Shown here: positions 6,395-12,716 of the stretch, piece after piece
Layout of the letters: each line of letters opens with the position of its first letter
Numbering within the stretch: the stretch's first letter is position 1
Source: Eubacteriales bacterium
GTDB lineage: Bacteria; Bacillota; Clostridia; JANYKE01
DNA: 12,716 bases
Direction: 5' to 3'
Assembly: GCA_025361685.1 (NCBI GenBank)
Contig: JANYKE010000123.1
Coordinates: 1 to 12,716, forward strand
The notes under the pieces: model-generated
Database searches by the model: none
What the model was told of the DNA's origin: nothing
What the model saw: the letters and a program-made list of their open reading frames with translations, nothing else
Program-made: the position numbers and the translations under genes

Positions 6395-6991
6395 TTGTCT
6401 GAGATAAAAGTTGTGTTCTTGACATACAAGAAACGTGGAAGTGCGGTTTCATATCCGCTTATGATATTTTCTGTTATTACAACTATTATTATGGTTATGT
6501 TTATCGTTCAGTTTTATGTCAGTCAGGCTGAAACACAGAAAACCCAGGATGCCCTTGCGGCGTCAAGCCTTGCGGTATACAAGGAACTTAGCATTTACGA
6601 TAGGATTGATATCGGGAGCATAACTTTTTCTCAGAACAATTGCAACAAAGCTCTGGAAACTTTTAAAAAATATTTGCGTGAAAACCTTTGTCTGACCGGT
6701 GATGATGTTTCAATAGATGAGTCATACATTCATGGGAAAGTTAAGATAAATGAATTTATTATTTATGATGTTTATGGTAGTGATGTTTCGCAATACACAT
6801 ATAATCCTGATAACAAAACCTTTGGAAGTATTACATTTAGGTACGGAAAAGGAAATGTAAGAACGCCGGATAACAGAATTATTGACAGCACGGCCATTTA
6901 TGCTTCAATAGGTTTTGAGTTCAATATGATGGGGAGAAATGTGCCTGTCGAAATTGTGCAAATGACAGATGTTGATGAAAGGAATAAATAA
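6395..6991 (+). CDS. TadE/TadF-like pseudopilin, TTG start
   Basis: 198 residues. A cytoplasmic basic stretch ending in KKRG (12-15), a hydrophobic helix (20-42, PLMIFSVITTIIMVMFIVQFY), then an extended helical linker (44-65) and a soluble domain with beta-strand character to the end. Gly15 could be a prepilin peptidase site, but no Glu sits at +5 (SAVSY instead), so processing is uncertain. The start is TTG 6395: AGGAGGT at 6381-6387 lies exactly 7 bases before it and no ATG is placed as well. The TTG may keep expression below that of the pilin. Context between the previous pilin-like gene and the CpaB-like gene supports a minor subunit role. No specific family recognised with certainty. Confidence 0.68.
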   Translation: MSEIKVVFLTYKKRGSAVSYPLMIFSVITTIIMVMFIVQFYVSQAETQKTQDALAASSLAVYKELSIYDRIDIGSITFSQNNCNKALETFKKYLRENLCLTGDDVSIDESYIHGKVKINEFIIYDVYGSDVSQYTYNPDNKTFGSITFRYGKGNVRTPDNRIIDSTAIYASIGFEFNMMGRNVPVEIVQMTDVDERNK

Positions 6992-6992
6992 A

Positions 6993-7523
6993 ATGAAGCA
7001 AAAGAAAATTAAACTTGTAGTAATATGCGTATTAGCTTTGGCAATCGCCGCCGGGATATACTCGCTCATGCTAAATGCAGAAAAGAAAAATGACAATAAA
7101 TCTGTGGCGGAAGATAAGAATCCTATACCTATAGAAGAAGGTGCCACCAATGATAAAAATCAAACCGATAAAGCAACAGTAACGTATATTTTTAAGGCAG
7201 CAGATATATCAGAAATCGGTGCCGGAAAAATTAGGGGCGGAGATAATGTGAGTATGGTTGTTACATACAAAAACGTAACGCTGGGAAAAATATTTACCAA
7301 GCAGATTATTAGTAATGTTAAAGTCAAAAATGCTTTCACAACAGATGGAGAGCTTGTTCAAAAAAACGATATCAGCCGATCTGCAGGGATGATTGAGTTA
7401 ACAGTTACGATTGAAGAGGCACTTGAATTGGACAATGCCAATCTGCAAGGCAAATTAAGAGCAATAAAACAAAATCAAACTTTTGATTCAACTGTACCGG
7501 TAGCTGCATTTGAATCGCAATAA
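6993..7523 (+). CDS. CpaB/RcpC-like pilus assembly protein, shortened
   Basis: 176 residues. One N-terminal membrane anchor (7-27), a charged Asn/Lys/Glu linker (29-60), then a domain (62-170) matching the RcpC/CpaB pattern: VTYIFKAADISE, GGDNVSMVVTYKN (Gly82-Asp84, usually GDRVDV), IISNVKVKNAF (usually LLxNVRVLAVG) and IELTVTIEEALELDNANLQGKLRAIKQ (usually the TLxVTPxxAExLxxAxxxGxLxLVLR end). Full CpaB proteins are near 250-300 residues and carry a SAF domain ahead of this one; here most of the SAF part appears to be lost. CpaB normally helps gate the secretin, which a monoderm lacks, so the role here may be at the cell wall or base. Start ATG 6993 with AAAGGA at 6978-6983, right behind the previous stop. 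Confidence 0.68.
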   Translation: MKQKKIKLVVICVLALAIAAGIYSLMLNAEKKNDNKSVAEDKNPIPIEEGATNDKNQTDKATVTYIFKAADISEIGAGKIRGGDNVSMVVTYKNVTLGKIFTKQIISNVKVKNAFTTDGELVQKNDISRSAGMIELTVTIEEALELDNANLQGKLRAIKQNQTFDSTVPVAAFESQ

Positions 7524-7538
7524 TGAAAGGATACATTT

Positions 7539-8246
7539 GTGAATAAAAAAACAAAAATGAACATTACAGCAGCAATAATTTTTGCAGCTGTTTGCATTGC
7601 GGTAATTGTAATTGTCGTCTTAGGAAATAATCGCCAAAACGAACAATCATACTTTGATGAGAATAAAAGAATAGTTGAACTAAATTCAGCGCAGTCGCAG
7701 ACTCGAACAATTGTATTGCCAACTAATACAACAAATACGGCAAATACAGCTAACACGGTTAATACAAGTATTCCTGCAAACAGCATTGCAACTGTTGATG
7801 CGAAGGTGCCGCAAAGCACATATTTTGCAGAAGAAAAAATACCGATCGAAACTATTGAAAAAAAGTCAACTCCGATGCCGGCTCCTGCTTATACAGATAA
7901 ACCGGAGGCTGCTGTTTTTGATCAGGAAACAACAGATAAAATAAATGAAGTTAACAGTTATTCAATGATGATTAAAACATTTGACAGACAAAAATTCGTC
8001 GATGCATGTGTGCATATTGCTCGAGGAGAAACATTTGATATTCAGTCATTGGATATTTTTCAGGACGAAAAATTACGCATGCACTATATTTCTCACACTG
8101 ACAACATTGTTGAAAGAGATATTGGAATGAGCTATTGGCATGATTACATAAATCCAAGCGGAGCACTGGATGGATTCAAATATACAGTTGCTTTCAAAAA
8201 AGGAGACAAATGGGTACTTCATTGCATTACAATAAGAATGGCATAA
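7539..8246 (+). CDS. Unrecognised membrane-anchored protein with Asn-Thr-rich stalk, GTG start
   Basis: 235 residues, no family recognised. A basic N-terminus and one hydrophobic segment (9-29, AAIIFAAVCIAVIVIVVLG), then a low-complexity stretch with NTTNTANTANTVNTS (63-77), a Pro/Thr/Lys-rich linker (to about 125), and a C-terminal domain (130-235) with mixed helix and strand character (FDRQKFVDACVHIARGETFDI..., ending FKYTVAFKKGDKWVLHCITIRMA). Topology suggests an external C-terminal domain held away from the membrane by the stalk. GTG 7539 is chosen because GAAAGG at 7525-7530 lies 8 bases upstream. The gene overlaps the next one by 37 bases. Being inside the pilus operon, a structural or accessory role is likely but unproven. 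Confidence 0.75.
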   Translation: MNKKTKMNITAAIIFAAVCIAVIVIVVLGNNRQNEQSYFDENKRIVELNSAQSQTRTIVLPTNTTNTANTANTVNTSIPANSIATVDAKVPQSTYFAEEKIPIETIEKKSTPMPAPAYTDKPEAAVFDQETTDKINEVNSYSMMIKTFDRQKFVDACVHIARGETFDIQSLDIFQDEKLRMHYISHTDNIVERDIGMSYWHDYINPSGALDGFKYTVAFKKGDKWVLHCITIRMA

Positions 8247-10003
8247 AAGCAACTTTGACAATCTTATTTACATCAATAATAATTACTGTTTTTTTGATTG
8301 CATTTCAAACAAAAGGGGAAGCATATTCGGAAGAAAATGTGTGGGGAACTTTTTATTGTGATGATAGTTACGAATATGATTATGGGTTTCTTCATTATTA
8401 TTCTGAAGGGTATGCGAAAGGTTATAATATTTGGGACGATAATGCTGATTTTATTAATGGGAGCACTTGGGAAGGTAGATGGACTGATGCAGGCGAACTC
8501 ATAAACAGACGCGACAGAAATAAAGTGCTGCACAATTCCGATACCAGAGGATGGGTATTGATTCGAACAGAATGGCAAAACCAAAATAATATTTTTCAAT
8601 ACACGGGAATAGCCGGGCATAATGAATATCAACCCAATGACTTCAATCCGGTATACGGTTATGGTTGTCCTCCGAATGGCGGCGTTCAGGACGGCGGATC
8701 ATCAATATATTGGGGAATACAACGGTTTAATCGTTATCGTAGGGCAGCAATTAAAATATACAGGCGAGAAAAACCAAAACCTTTTCACCAAAAGACTTCA
8801 GTTGATGTCGGGATGACTCCATATTATATCAATGGCTCAACGCTATGGACTAAGTCGGGAGGAAACATTAATATCAGAGCTGTCGGATTTGACAAATATC
8901 CGGACAACTACGGACAGCAGTCGCAGTATGAAGCTTGTGTTCGGGACACATCAATAAAAGTATTTTCGCCCGACTATTCAGTTTTGTTTGGAAGAACATT
9001 TAATGCAATGACCAATTCGGTCTCAGTAGTAAACAGCAACTACGATTTTGGCACAAACATATTTAAAGGAATGTGGGCCAATTGGAGAGGCTACGGTGAC
9101 AATAACAGAAGCTTTGCAAACGGATACTTTCTCCATGGGCTGGAAAGCACGATGATAATCTGCCCGTCAAACAATCTTGATTTGCAGATACAGGCAAGAC
9201 ATAAAAATAAGTACAATATCGAAAGTGAGAATCCGGGTGAGTGGCATAATGGATTTGCATTTGGAAATGAAGCGAATGAAAGATTCCAATTTCTTTCAAC
9301 CGATGGAGATGCACCGACATGTTCAAAGATGACATTTGAAAAAGCCGGTGACACCAGATTTCAAATTACACTATCAGGTGTCAGTGATTTTCGTTCCGGA
9401 GTTATGAGCGTAAATGTTACCGTATGGAATGATCAATCTCAGCGCAAAACATATACGACATATAAAAGTGGAAATGATTATAAGGCAGTAATTGTAACTT
9501 CAGATTTCGGAAACATCGTGGGAAACTATCATGCAAGTGCCGTGCTTTCAGACAACGTAGGAAATACAAAAACAGTTTTTTCTGATCTTTCAGTCAATGT
9601 TGTCGCGGATCCAATCCCTACTATTACAGATATAATGACTGAATCGGATTTCACAGGCAAAACAATAAACTATTATATTGGAAACAGCATATATGTCACG
9701 GCTGCAAACAGTTATTTTCCGCAGGGAGTATCACAAAGATATTTTGCATGGCGCATGAAAATGCCTAACGGAGAAATTGTTGATTTTACACCCGGAGCCT
9801 CAACTCCTTCTCCTGAACACTATGAGTGCATTACGCCGCCGACAAATCTTCTCAGAAATATCGCTGAAGGACGATACACACTTTATCTTACTGCATACTA
9901 TTGTGACAGCTATAATAATATTAGGTATGCCACAGCTTCGTGCGAGTTTAATATTACAACCGAGCCCGGACCGTTTGCAAATATTATTACTAGATTAAGA
10001 TAG
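8210..10003 (+). CDS. Large exported protein with GBS_Bsp-like domain; candidate pilus-linked adhesin
   Basis: 597 residues. A signal peptide or anchor (hydrophobic 13-32, possible cleavage after GEAYS at residue 40). Region 40-365 is unusually rich in Tyr, Trp, Asn and Gly and is not recognised; it contains several Cys. Residues about 370-465 show the pattern of GBS_Bsp-like domains, found in exported and cell-wall-associated proteins of Gram-positives: ITLSGV, VNVTVWNDQ, a Tyr-rich middle, and GNYHASAVLSDNVGN. Residues 466-590 look like a second beta-sandwich domain. No LPXTG or S-layer motif at the C-terminus (ends ITRLR), so attachment could be through the uncleaved N-terminal segment. 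The ATG at 8210 has AGGAG only 4 bases upstream and lies inside the previous gene, hinting at translational coupling. Adhesin or tip function is inferred from place and architecture; TadG-like position in the operon, but no visible similarity. Confidence 0.72.
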   Translation: MGTSLHYNKNGIKATLTILFTSIIITVFLIAFQTKGEAYSEENVWGTFYCDDSYEYDYGFLHYYSEGYAKGYNIWDDNADFINGSTWEGRWTDAGELINRRDRNKVLHNSDTRGWVLIRTEWQNQNNIFQYTGIAGHNEYQPNDFNPVYGYGCPPNGGVQDGGSSIYWGIQRFNRYRRAAIKIYRREKPKPFHQKTSVDVGMTPYYINGSTLWTKSGGNINIRAVGFDKYPDNYGQQSQYEACVRDTSIKVFSPDYSVLFGRTFNAMTNSVSVVNSNYDFGTNIFKGMWANWRGYGDNNRSFANGYFLHGLESTMIICPSNNLDLQIQARHKNKYNIESENPGEWHNGFAFGNEANERFQFLSTDGDAPTCSKMTFEKAGDTRFQITLSGVSDFRSGVMSVNVTVWNDQSQRKTYTTYKSGNDYKAVIVTSDFGNIVGNYHASAVLSDNVGNTKTVFSDLSVNVVADPIPTITDIMTESDFTGKTINYYIGNSIYVTAANSYFPQGVSQRYFAWRMKMPNGEIVDFTPGASTPSPEHYECITPPTNLLRNIAEGRYTLYLTAYYCDSYNNIRYATASCEFNITTEPGPFANIITRLR

Positions 10004-10004
10004 A

Positions 10005-10667
10005 ATGAATATTACTCAATTTTGTTTTGTATTAATAATTATTTTCGGATTACAATTTCTGATCTTGCGCTCAGGGTTGAATTTTCTTATCAAAAAAATT
10101 GATGATGAAATTGTTTTTGAGCAAAAAAAATGGAATTTGATTTTCATTTCGATTGCAGCAACGATAGAGTGCGGCCTTTTGATAATTGCCGATAGCTTCG
10201 AAATTGATATAAGCTCAGCAACTATAGTTTTTATTGTTTTGTTGCTCAATCTAATTGGCTTCATTGATGCCAAGACCGGCAGCGTGTATTTCATTTTTAG
10301 TATTCCTCTATTCGTGTTATGCATATTATACGACTTGATGAATTGGAATTCTTTTATTGATAGTGTTATTCCAATTTTATTGACAGCATTAATATGCCTT
10401 GTTTCCAATAAGCTCGGAGGAATGGGAACAGGTGATTTGGAAATATTCATTGCCTTATCAATTTCATCAGGATTCAACACATTGTTCGTAATTTTTTTCT
10501 CACTGTTTTTCGGAGGAGTAGGTGCAATAATCAGAGCGATAATCGGACTTGTAAAACGAGAAAAATCACGCAACATTTTTACTTGTCGAAAGCCTCTTTG
10601 CCCATACATTGCACTGGCGTTTTTTGTCTGTAAAATGTTGTTGCCAACCCTTGATTTTCCCTTATAA
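10005..10667 (+). CDS. tadV: TadV/CpaA-type prepilin peptidase (A24 family)
   Basis: 220-residue aspartic membrane protease that should remove the leaders of the pilin-like proteins encoded upstream. About six hydrophobic segments. The two catalytic Asp are seen: D88 in LIGFIDAKTG and D144 in the GMGTGD motif (139-144, general form GxGD). The C-terminal block KPLCPYIALAFF corresponds to the PFxPFLxxG-type region of the family. There is no N-terminal Cys-rich methylase domain, as is usual for Tad-type peptidases. ATG 10005 lies 1 base past the preceding stop without a good ribosome binding site, so re-initiation by ribosomes from the upstream gene is likely. Last gene of the pilus operon. Confidence 0.88.
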   Translation: MNITQFCFVLIIIFGLQFLILRSGLNFLIKKIDDEIVFEQKKWNLIFISIAATIECGLLIIADSFEIDISSATIVFIVLLLNLIGFIDAKTGSVYFIFSIPLFVLCILYDLMNWNSFIDSVIPILLTALICLVSNKLGGMGTGDLEIFIALSISSGFNTLFVIFFSLFFGGVGAIIRAIIGLVKREKSRNIFTCRKPLCPYIALAFFVCKMLLPTLDFPL

Positions 10668-10676
10668 AATAAGGGG
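10659..10676 (+). terminator. Weak hairpin at the end of the tad operon
   Basis: CCCTTAT, loop AAA, ATAAGGG (7-bp stem) spans the tadV stop codon; GTTTAGGT follows, a poor T run. It could be a weak terminator or partial read-through point into the following gene, or an mRNA 3'-end stabiliser. Confidence 0.38.
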
Positions 10677-10729
10677 TTTAGGTGCTAAGGATTTTCTTAA
10701 ATATATTTATTCATTTGCACTAAATCTGC

Positions 10730-10758
10730 TTTACTTAACCATAATAGTATGATAAGAT
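10730..10758 (+). promoter_or_regulatory. Possible promoter for the beta-helix protein gene
   Basis: TTTACT (10730-10735), 17 bases, TAAGAT (10753-10758). Each box matches sigma-A consensus at 4 of 6 positions. An alternative is TTGCAC (10715) with CATAAT (10740), spacing 19. The gene is separated from tadV by 158 bp, so its own promoter is plausible. Confidence 0.35.
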
Positions 10759-10774
10759 TTAGATGGATCAAAAG

Positions 10775-10808
10775 TCTTCATGGTATTTGCCTTGAAGATA
10801 AATTTTTC
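10775..10808 (+). promoter_or_regulatory. Leader hairpin plus T run before the beta-helix gene
   Basis: TCTTCA-T-GG, loop TATTTG, CC-T-TGAAGA (10775-10798; one T-T mismatch), followed by AAATTTTTC. It looks like a small terminator between the candidate promoter and the ribosome binding site (TGGAGG, 10809-10814), so it may act as an attenuator. No known riboswitch core recognised. Confidence 0.35.
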
Positions 10809-10825
10809 TGGAGGTATGAATTAAA

Positions 10826-12716
10826 ATGAAAAACGGTAATGTTAAAAAGTCACTGGCAATTATTTTAAGTTTGGCAATGGTGATTAGTGCGTTTGCAGCT
10901 ATTTCTTTGCCAATGACAGCGTTAGCTGATCCGGTTACAAGTACGATAACACTTAGTTATGGACTCACTGATGTATTTGGAGAGAGTTATACCGGAAGCA
11001 CTGTTTCTACAATGGTAGAAGATGTTGCTACAAGTGGTTTTATTGCAGCGGATGCAGCTGCTTCAAATATTAATATTTGCGGTAATGCCGGAATTACAAC
11101 CGGGGGAACCGGTCAAGTTCAGAGTGCATTGGTAGATTTTGCACTCGGCAAGTGGGCATCATATCTGGTGGGTGCTACAGTTACTTCTGCTACTCTGGGA
11201 TTTCAAGTAACAAATGTTGGACAAGGCCTAAAGGGGCAGGTAGACATTAGGAGAGTGGACGACTCTCAGAACAAAGGTAAGTGGACAGCACCAACAGCAT
11301 CAGGCGGAGTATCATATCTTGGCAGAAATGGTGTATATACTCCAACACCAAGTATCACTACTGACTGGACAACTCCGGGAAGTACAATTCTTGATTCAAG
11401 CACACTTAAAGGTTCTCTTCCAACAACAATGGCCGCAGGCACATTTTATAGTGTACCTGTAACCGATGATGTTCAAGGTTGGATTGATGGTGCAATTCCT
11501 AACCAAGGCTGGTATGTAACTCCTAATGATAAAGTTAGCACCGGTTGGAAGATGCAGACAAATAAGGCCGCAGGAGATGTTAAACCTAAACTTACAATTA
11601 CTTATACCGGAGGAATTCCGGTAGTGCCACCGACACCAAGACCTTCATTCACACCGGATCCAAGTGATCCAACACCATATTTTTATATTGATGCGATGTT
11701 TGGAAGTGATTCCAATGCGGGAACAACTCAAGCCACACCATACAAGACAATAACAAAGGCAATCACATCTGTAAAAGTTAATGGCGGAACAATATATGTT
11801 TCTGAGGGAACATATGGAACGCCGGGCGCATGGGGCTGGGCTTCAACAGATTCAAATGATCTTGCAGGGTCAATATCAATAACCGGTTTTGTCGGAACAC
11901 CAACAAAACAAATTTTGGTTAAGCCGTATATTAATGCTATGACAATGCCATTCTTTACCGGTAAGGGAGATGGCGGAATGGGCAACCTGAAAATCTCCGG
12001 AAGCAAGTATATAACTGTTCAGGGCATGAGTTTTATGGGAGGCCATAAGAGCGGCAACGTTGTAACAGTTGACACTTCGGATCACATCACAGTAAAAGAT
12101 TGCGTAATGCGCGGCGGCACGGAAGCACAGGCCGATTGGGAGTCGAATCCTAACAATCCTAATAAATCAGGTAACCTTACTGCTAATGTAATGCACATAG
12201 ACATGTCGCAATTTGTTACACTCCAGAATTGCGATATGCAAATAGACGGAAGTGATATGGGCGTTGGTGCTGCAGGCGGCGGCAATACATTGTATCTTCA
12301 GGGCTCAGAAAATTGTTTAATTCTGGATAACCACATGAGAAGAGGCGGACACGGAGCAATGACACTGAATGCGTTTGGCGGACAAGCAACCGGCAAAGTT
12401 CCGAGATTCAACGTTGTCAGAGGCAATCTTGTTGACCAGGAATGGGGTGGCGGTATCGCAACAGGTCAGGGAGCAGTTAACAATATTATCGAGCAAAACA
12501 TAGTGACTAACGTTGGATGGTTGTGTGTTACTTATCCTAAAGTTGGTTCGCAGATTGCATCTGCCAGAAATATCGTAAGAAACAATCTATACATTGATGC
12601 TGCAGCCGGCGTAAGATGGTTCCGGTCAGAAATGGTGAATGATGGGAGCATTGATACAGCTTGGAGAGCTTCTGCTAACAGAAGCGGCGGCGGGCAGCTA
12701 AATGAAAATCAGTGGG
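10826..12716 (+). CDS. Secreted DNRLRE / parallel beta-helix protein (3'-truncated by window edge)
   Basis: 630 codons visible and still open at the right edge. A clear signal peptide: MKNGNVKK, a hydrophobic core (9-28) and cleavage after ALA (residues 32-34). Residues about 40-260 match the DNRLRE-type domain: ALVDFALGKW...GATVTSATLGFQV, then VDIRRVDD, a Trp/Thr-rich middle, VTDDVQGWIDGAIPNQGWYV and KPKLTITYTGG. A Pro/Thr linker follows (264-284). From residue 285, YFYIDAMFGSDSNAGTTQATPYKTITKAI is the classic opening of a DUF1565/pectate-lyase-like right-handed beta-helix, and repeated strands such as HITVKDCVMRGG, FVTLQNCDMQI, NCLILDNHMRRGG, FNVVRGNLVD and NIIEQNIVT form its coils. Such proteins often bind or cleave polysaccharides; catalytic residues cannot be assigned here. 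GGAGG (10810-10814) precedes ATG 10826 by 11 bases. Confidence 0.9.
   Translation, partial: MKNGNVKKSLAIILSLAMVISAFAAISLPMTALADPVTSTITLSYGLTDVFGESYTGSTVSTMVEDVATSGFIAADAAASNINICGNAGITTGGTGQVQSALVDFALGKWASYLVGATVTSATLGFQVTNVGQGLKGQVDIRRVDDSQNKGKWTAPTASGGVSYLGRNGVYTPTPSITTDWTTPGSTILDSSTLKGSLPTTMAAGTFYSVPVTDDVQGWIDGAIPNQGWYVTPNDKVSTGWKMQTNKAAGDVKPKLTITYTGGIPVVPPTPRPSFTPDPSDPTPYFYIDAMFGSDSNAGTTQATPYKTITKAITSVKVNGGTIYVSEGTYGTPGAWGWASTDSNDLAGSISITGFVGTPTKQILVKPYINAMTMPFFTGKGDGGMGNLKISGSKYITVQGMSFMGGHKSGNVVTVDTSDHITVKDCVMRGGTEAQADWESNPNNPNKSGNLTANVMHIDMSQFVTLQNCDMQIDGSDMGVGAAGGGNTLYLQGSENCLILDNHMRRGGHGAMTLNAFGGQATGKVPRFNVVRGNLVDQEWGGGIATGQGAVNNIIEQNIVTNVGWLCVTYPKVGSQIASARNIVRNNLYIDAAAGVRWFRSEMVNDGSIDTAWRASANRSGGGQLNENQW

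Noticed and set aside
10016..10609. Minus-strand open frame of 197 codons opposite tadV
   Set aside because: tadV has both catalytic Asp motifs and the right length; the opposite frame shows no recognisable family pattern.
10668..10825. Cyclic-di-GMP riboswitch before the beta-helix gene
   Set aside because: Such switches often precede surface protein and pilus genes in Clostridia, but none of the conserved core sequences of class I is visible here.
11728..12285. Minus-strand open frames opposite the beta-helix gene
   Set aside because: The plus frame is continuous from the signal peptide to the window edge with clear domain structure; the others are by-products of its codon bias.
1..12716. 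CRISPR array, insertion sequence or prophage
   Set aside because: No regularly spaced repeats with spacers, no transposase, integrase or phage structural genes were seen.

Overview
The window looks like the chromosome of a low-GC, single-membrane Bacillota, probably of class Clostridia. Evidence for this: AT-rich codon use, strong AGGAGG-type ribosome binding sites with some TTG and GTG starts, a folate-dependent TrmFO, a DUF3862-type exported protein, a Tad pilus locus without a secretin gene, and a cluster of Spo0A-like boxes. I cannot name the genus from sequence alone.

Left part (1-2500): housekeeping. The 3' part of trmFO (tRNA m5U54 methylation) overlaps or abuts purN (purine synthesis). 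purN runs tail-to-tail into a membrane-anchored DUF3862-like protein on the minus strand, and the two coding regions share 9 bp. The minus-strand gene has its own sigma-A-type promoter. Next, on the minus strand, is a complete type II tRNA-Leu(CAA) with encoded CCA, a near-consensus promoter and a rho-independent terminator.

Middle part (2500-10680): one long plus-strand operon for a Tad/Flp-type pilus or secretion machine. The order is ATPase TadA/CpaF, inner-membrane platform proteins TadB and TadC, a 62-residue Flp-like pilin, two TadE/TadF-like minor pilin-like proteins, a shortened CpaB/RcpC-like protein, an unrecognised membrane-anchored protein with an Asn-Thr-rich stalk, a 597-residue exported protein with a GBS_Bsp-like domain (candidate adhesin or tip protein), and a TadV/CpaA-type prepilin peptidase. 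Genes overlap or lie a few dozen bases apart, which fits co-transcription. No TadZ/CpaE, TadG or secretin is seen. The 217-bp region before the operon carries TGNCRAA-like motifs spaced by near multiples of 10 bp, which resembles a Spo0A binding array. This is the most interesting signal in the window.

Right part (10680-12716): a 158-bp gap with a weak hairpin behind tadV, a possible promoter and a leader hairpin followed by T residues. After it comes a large secreted protein, cut by the window end, with a signal peptide, a DNRLRE-like domain, a Pro/Thr linker and a right-handed parallel beta-helix. It may be a surface or polysaccharide-active protein. Whether it works with the pilus is only a guess from proximity.
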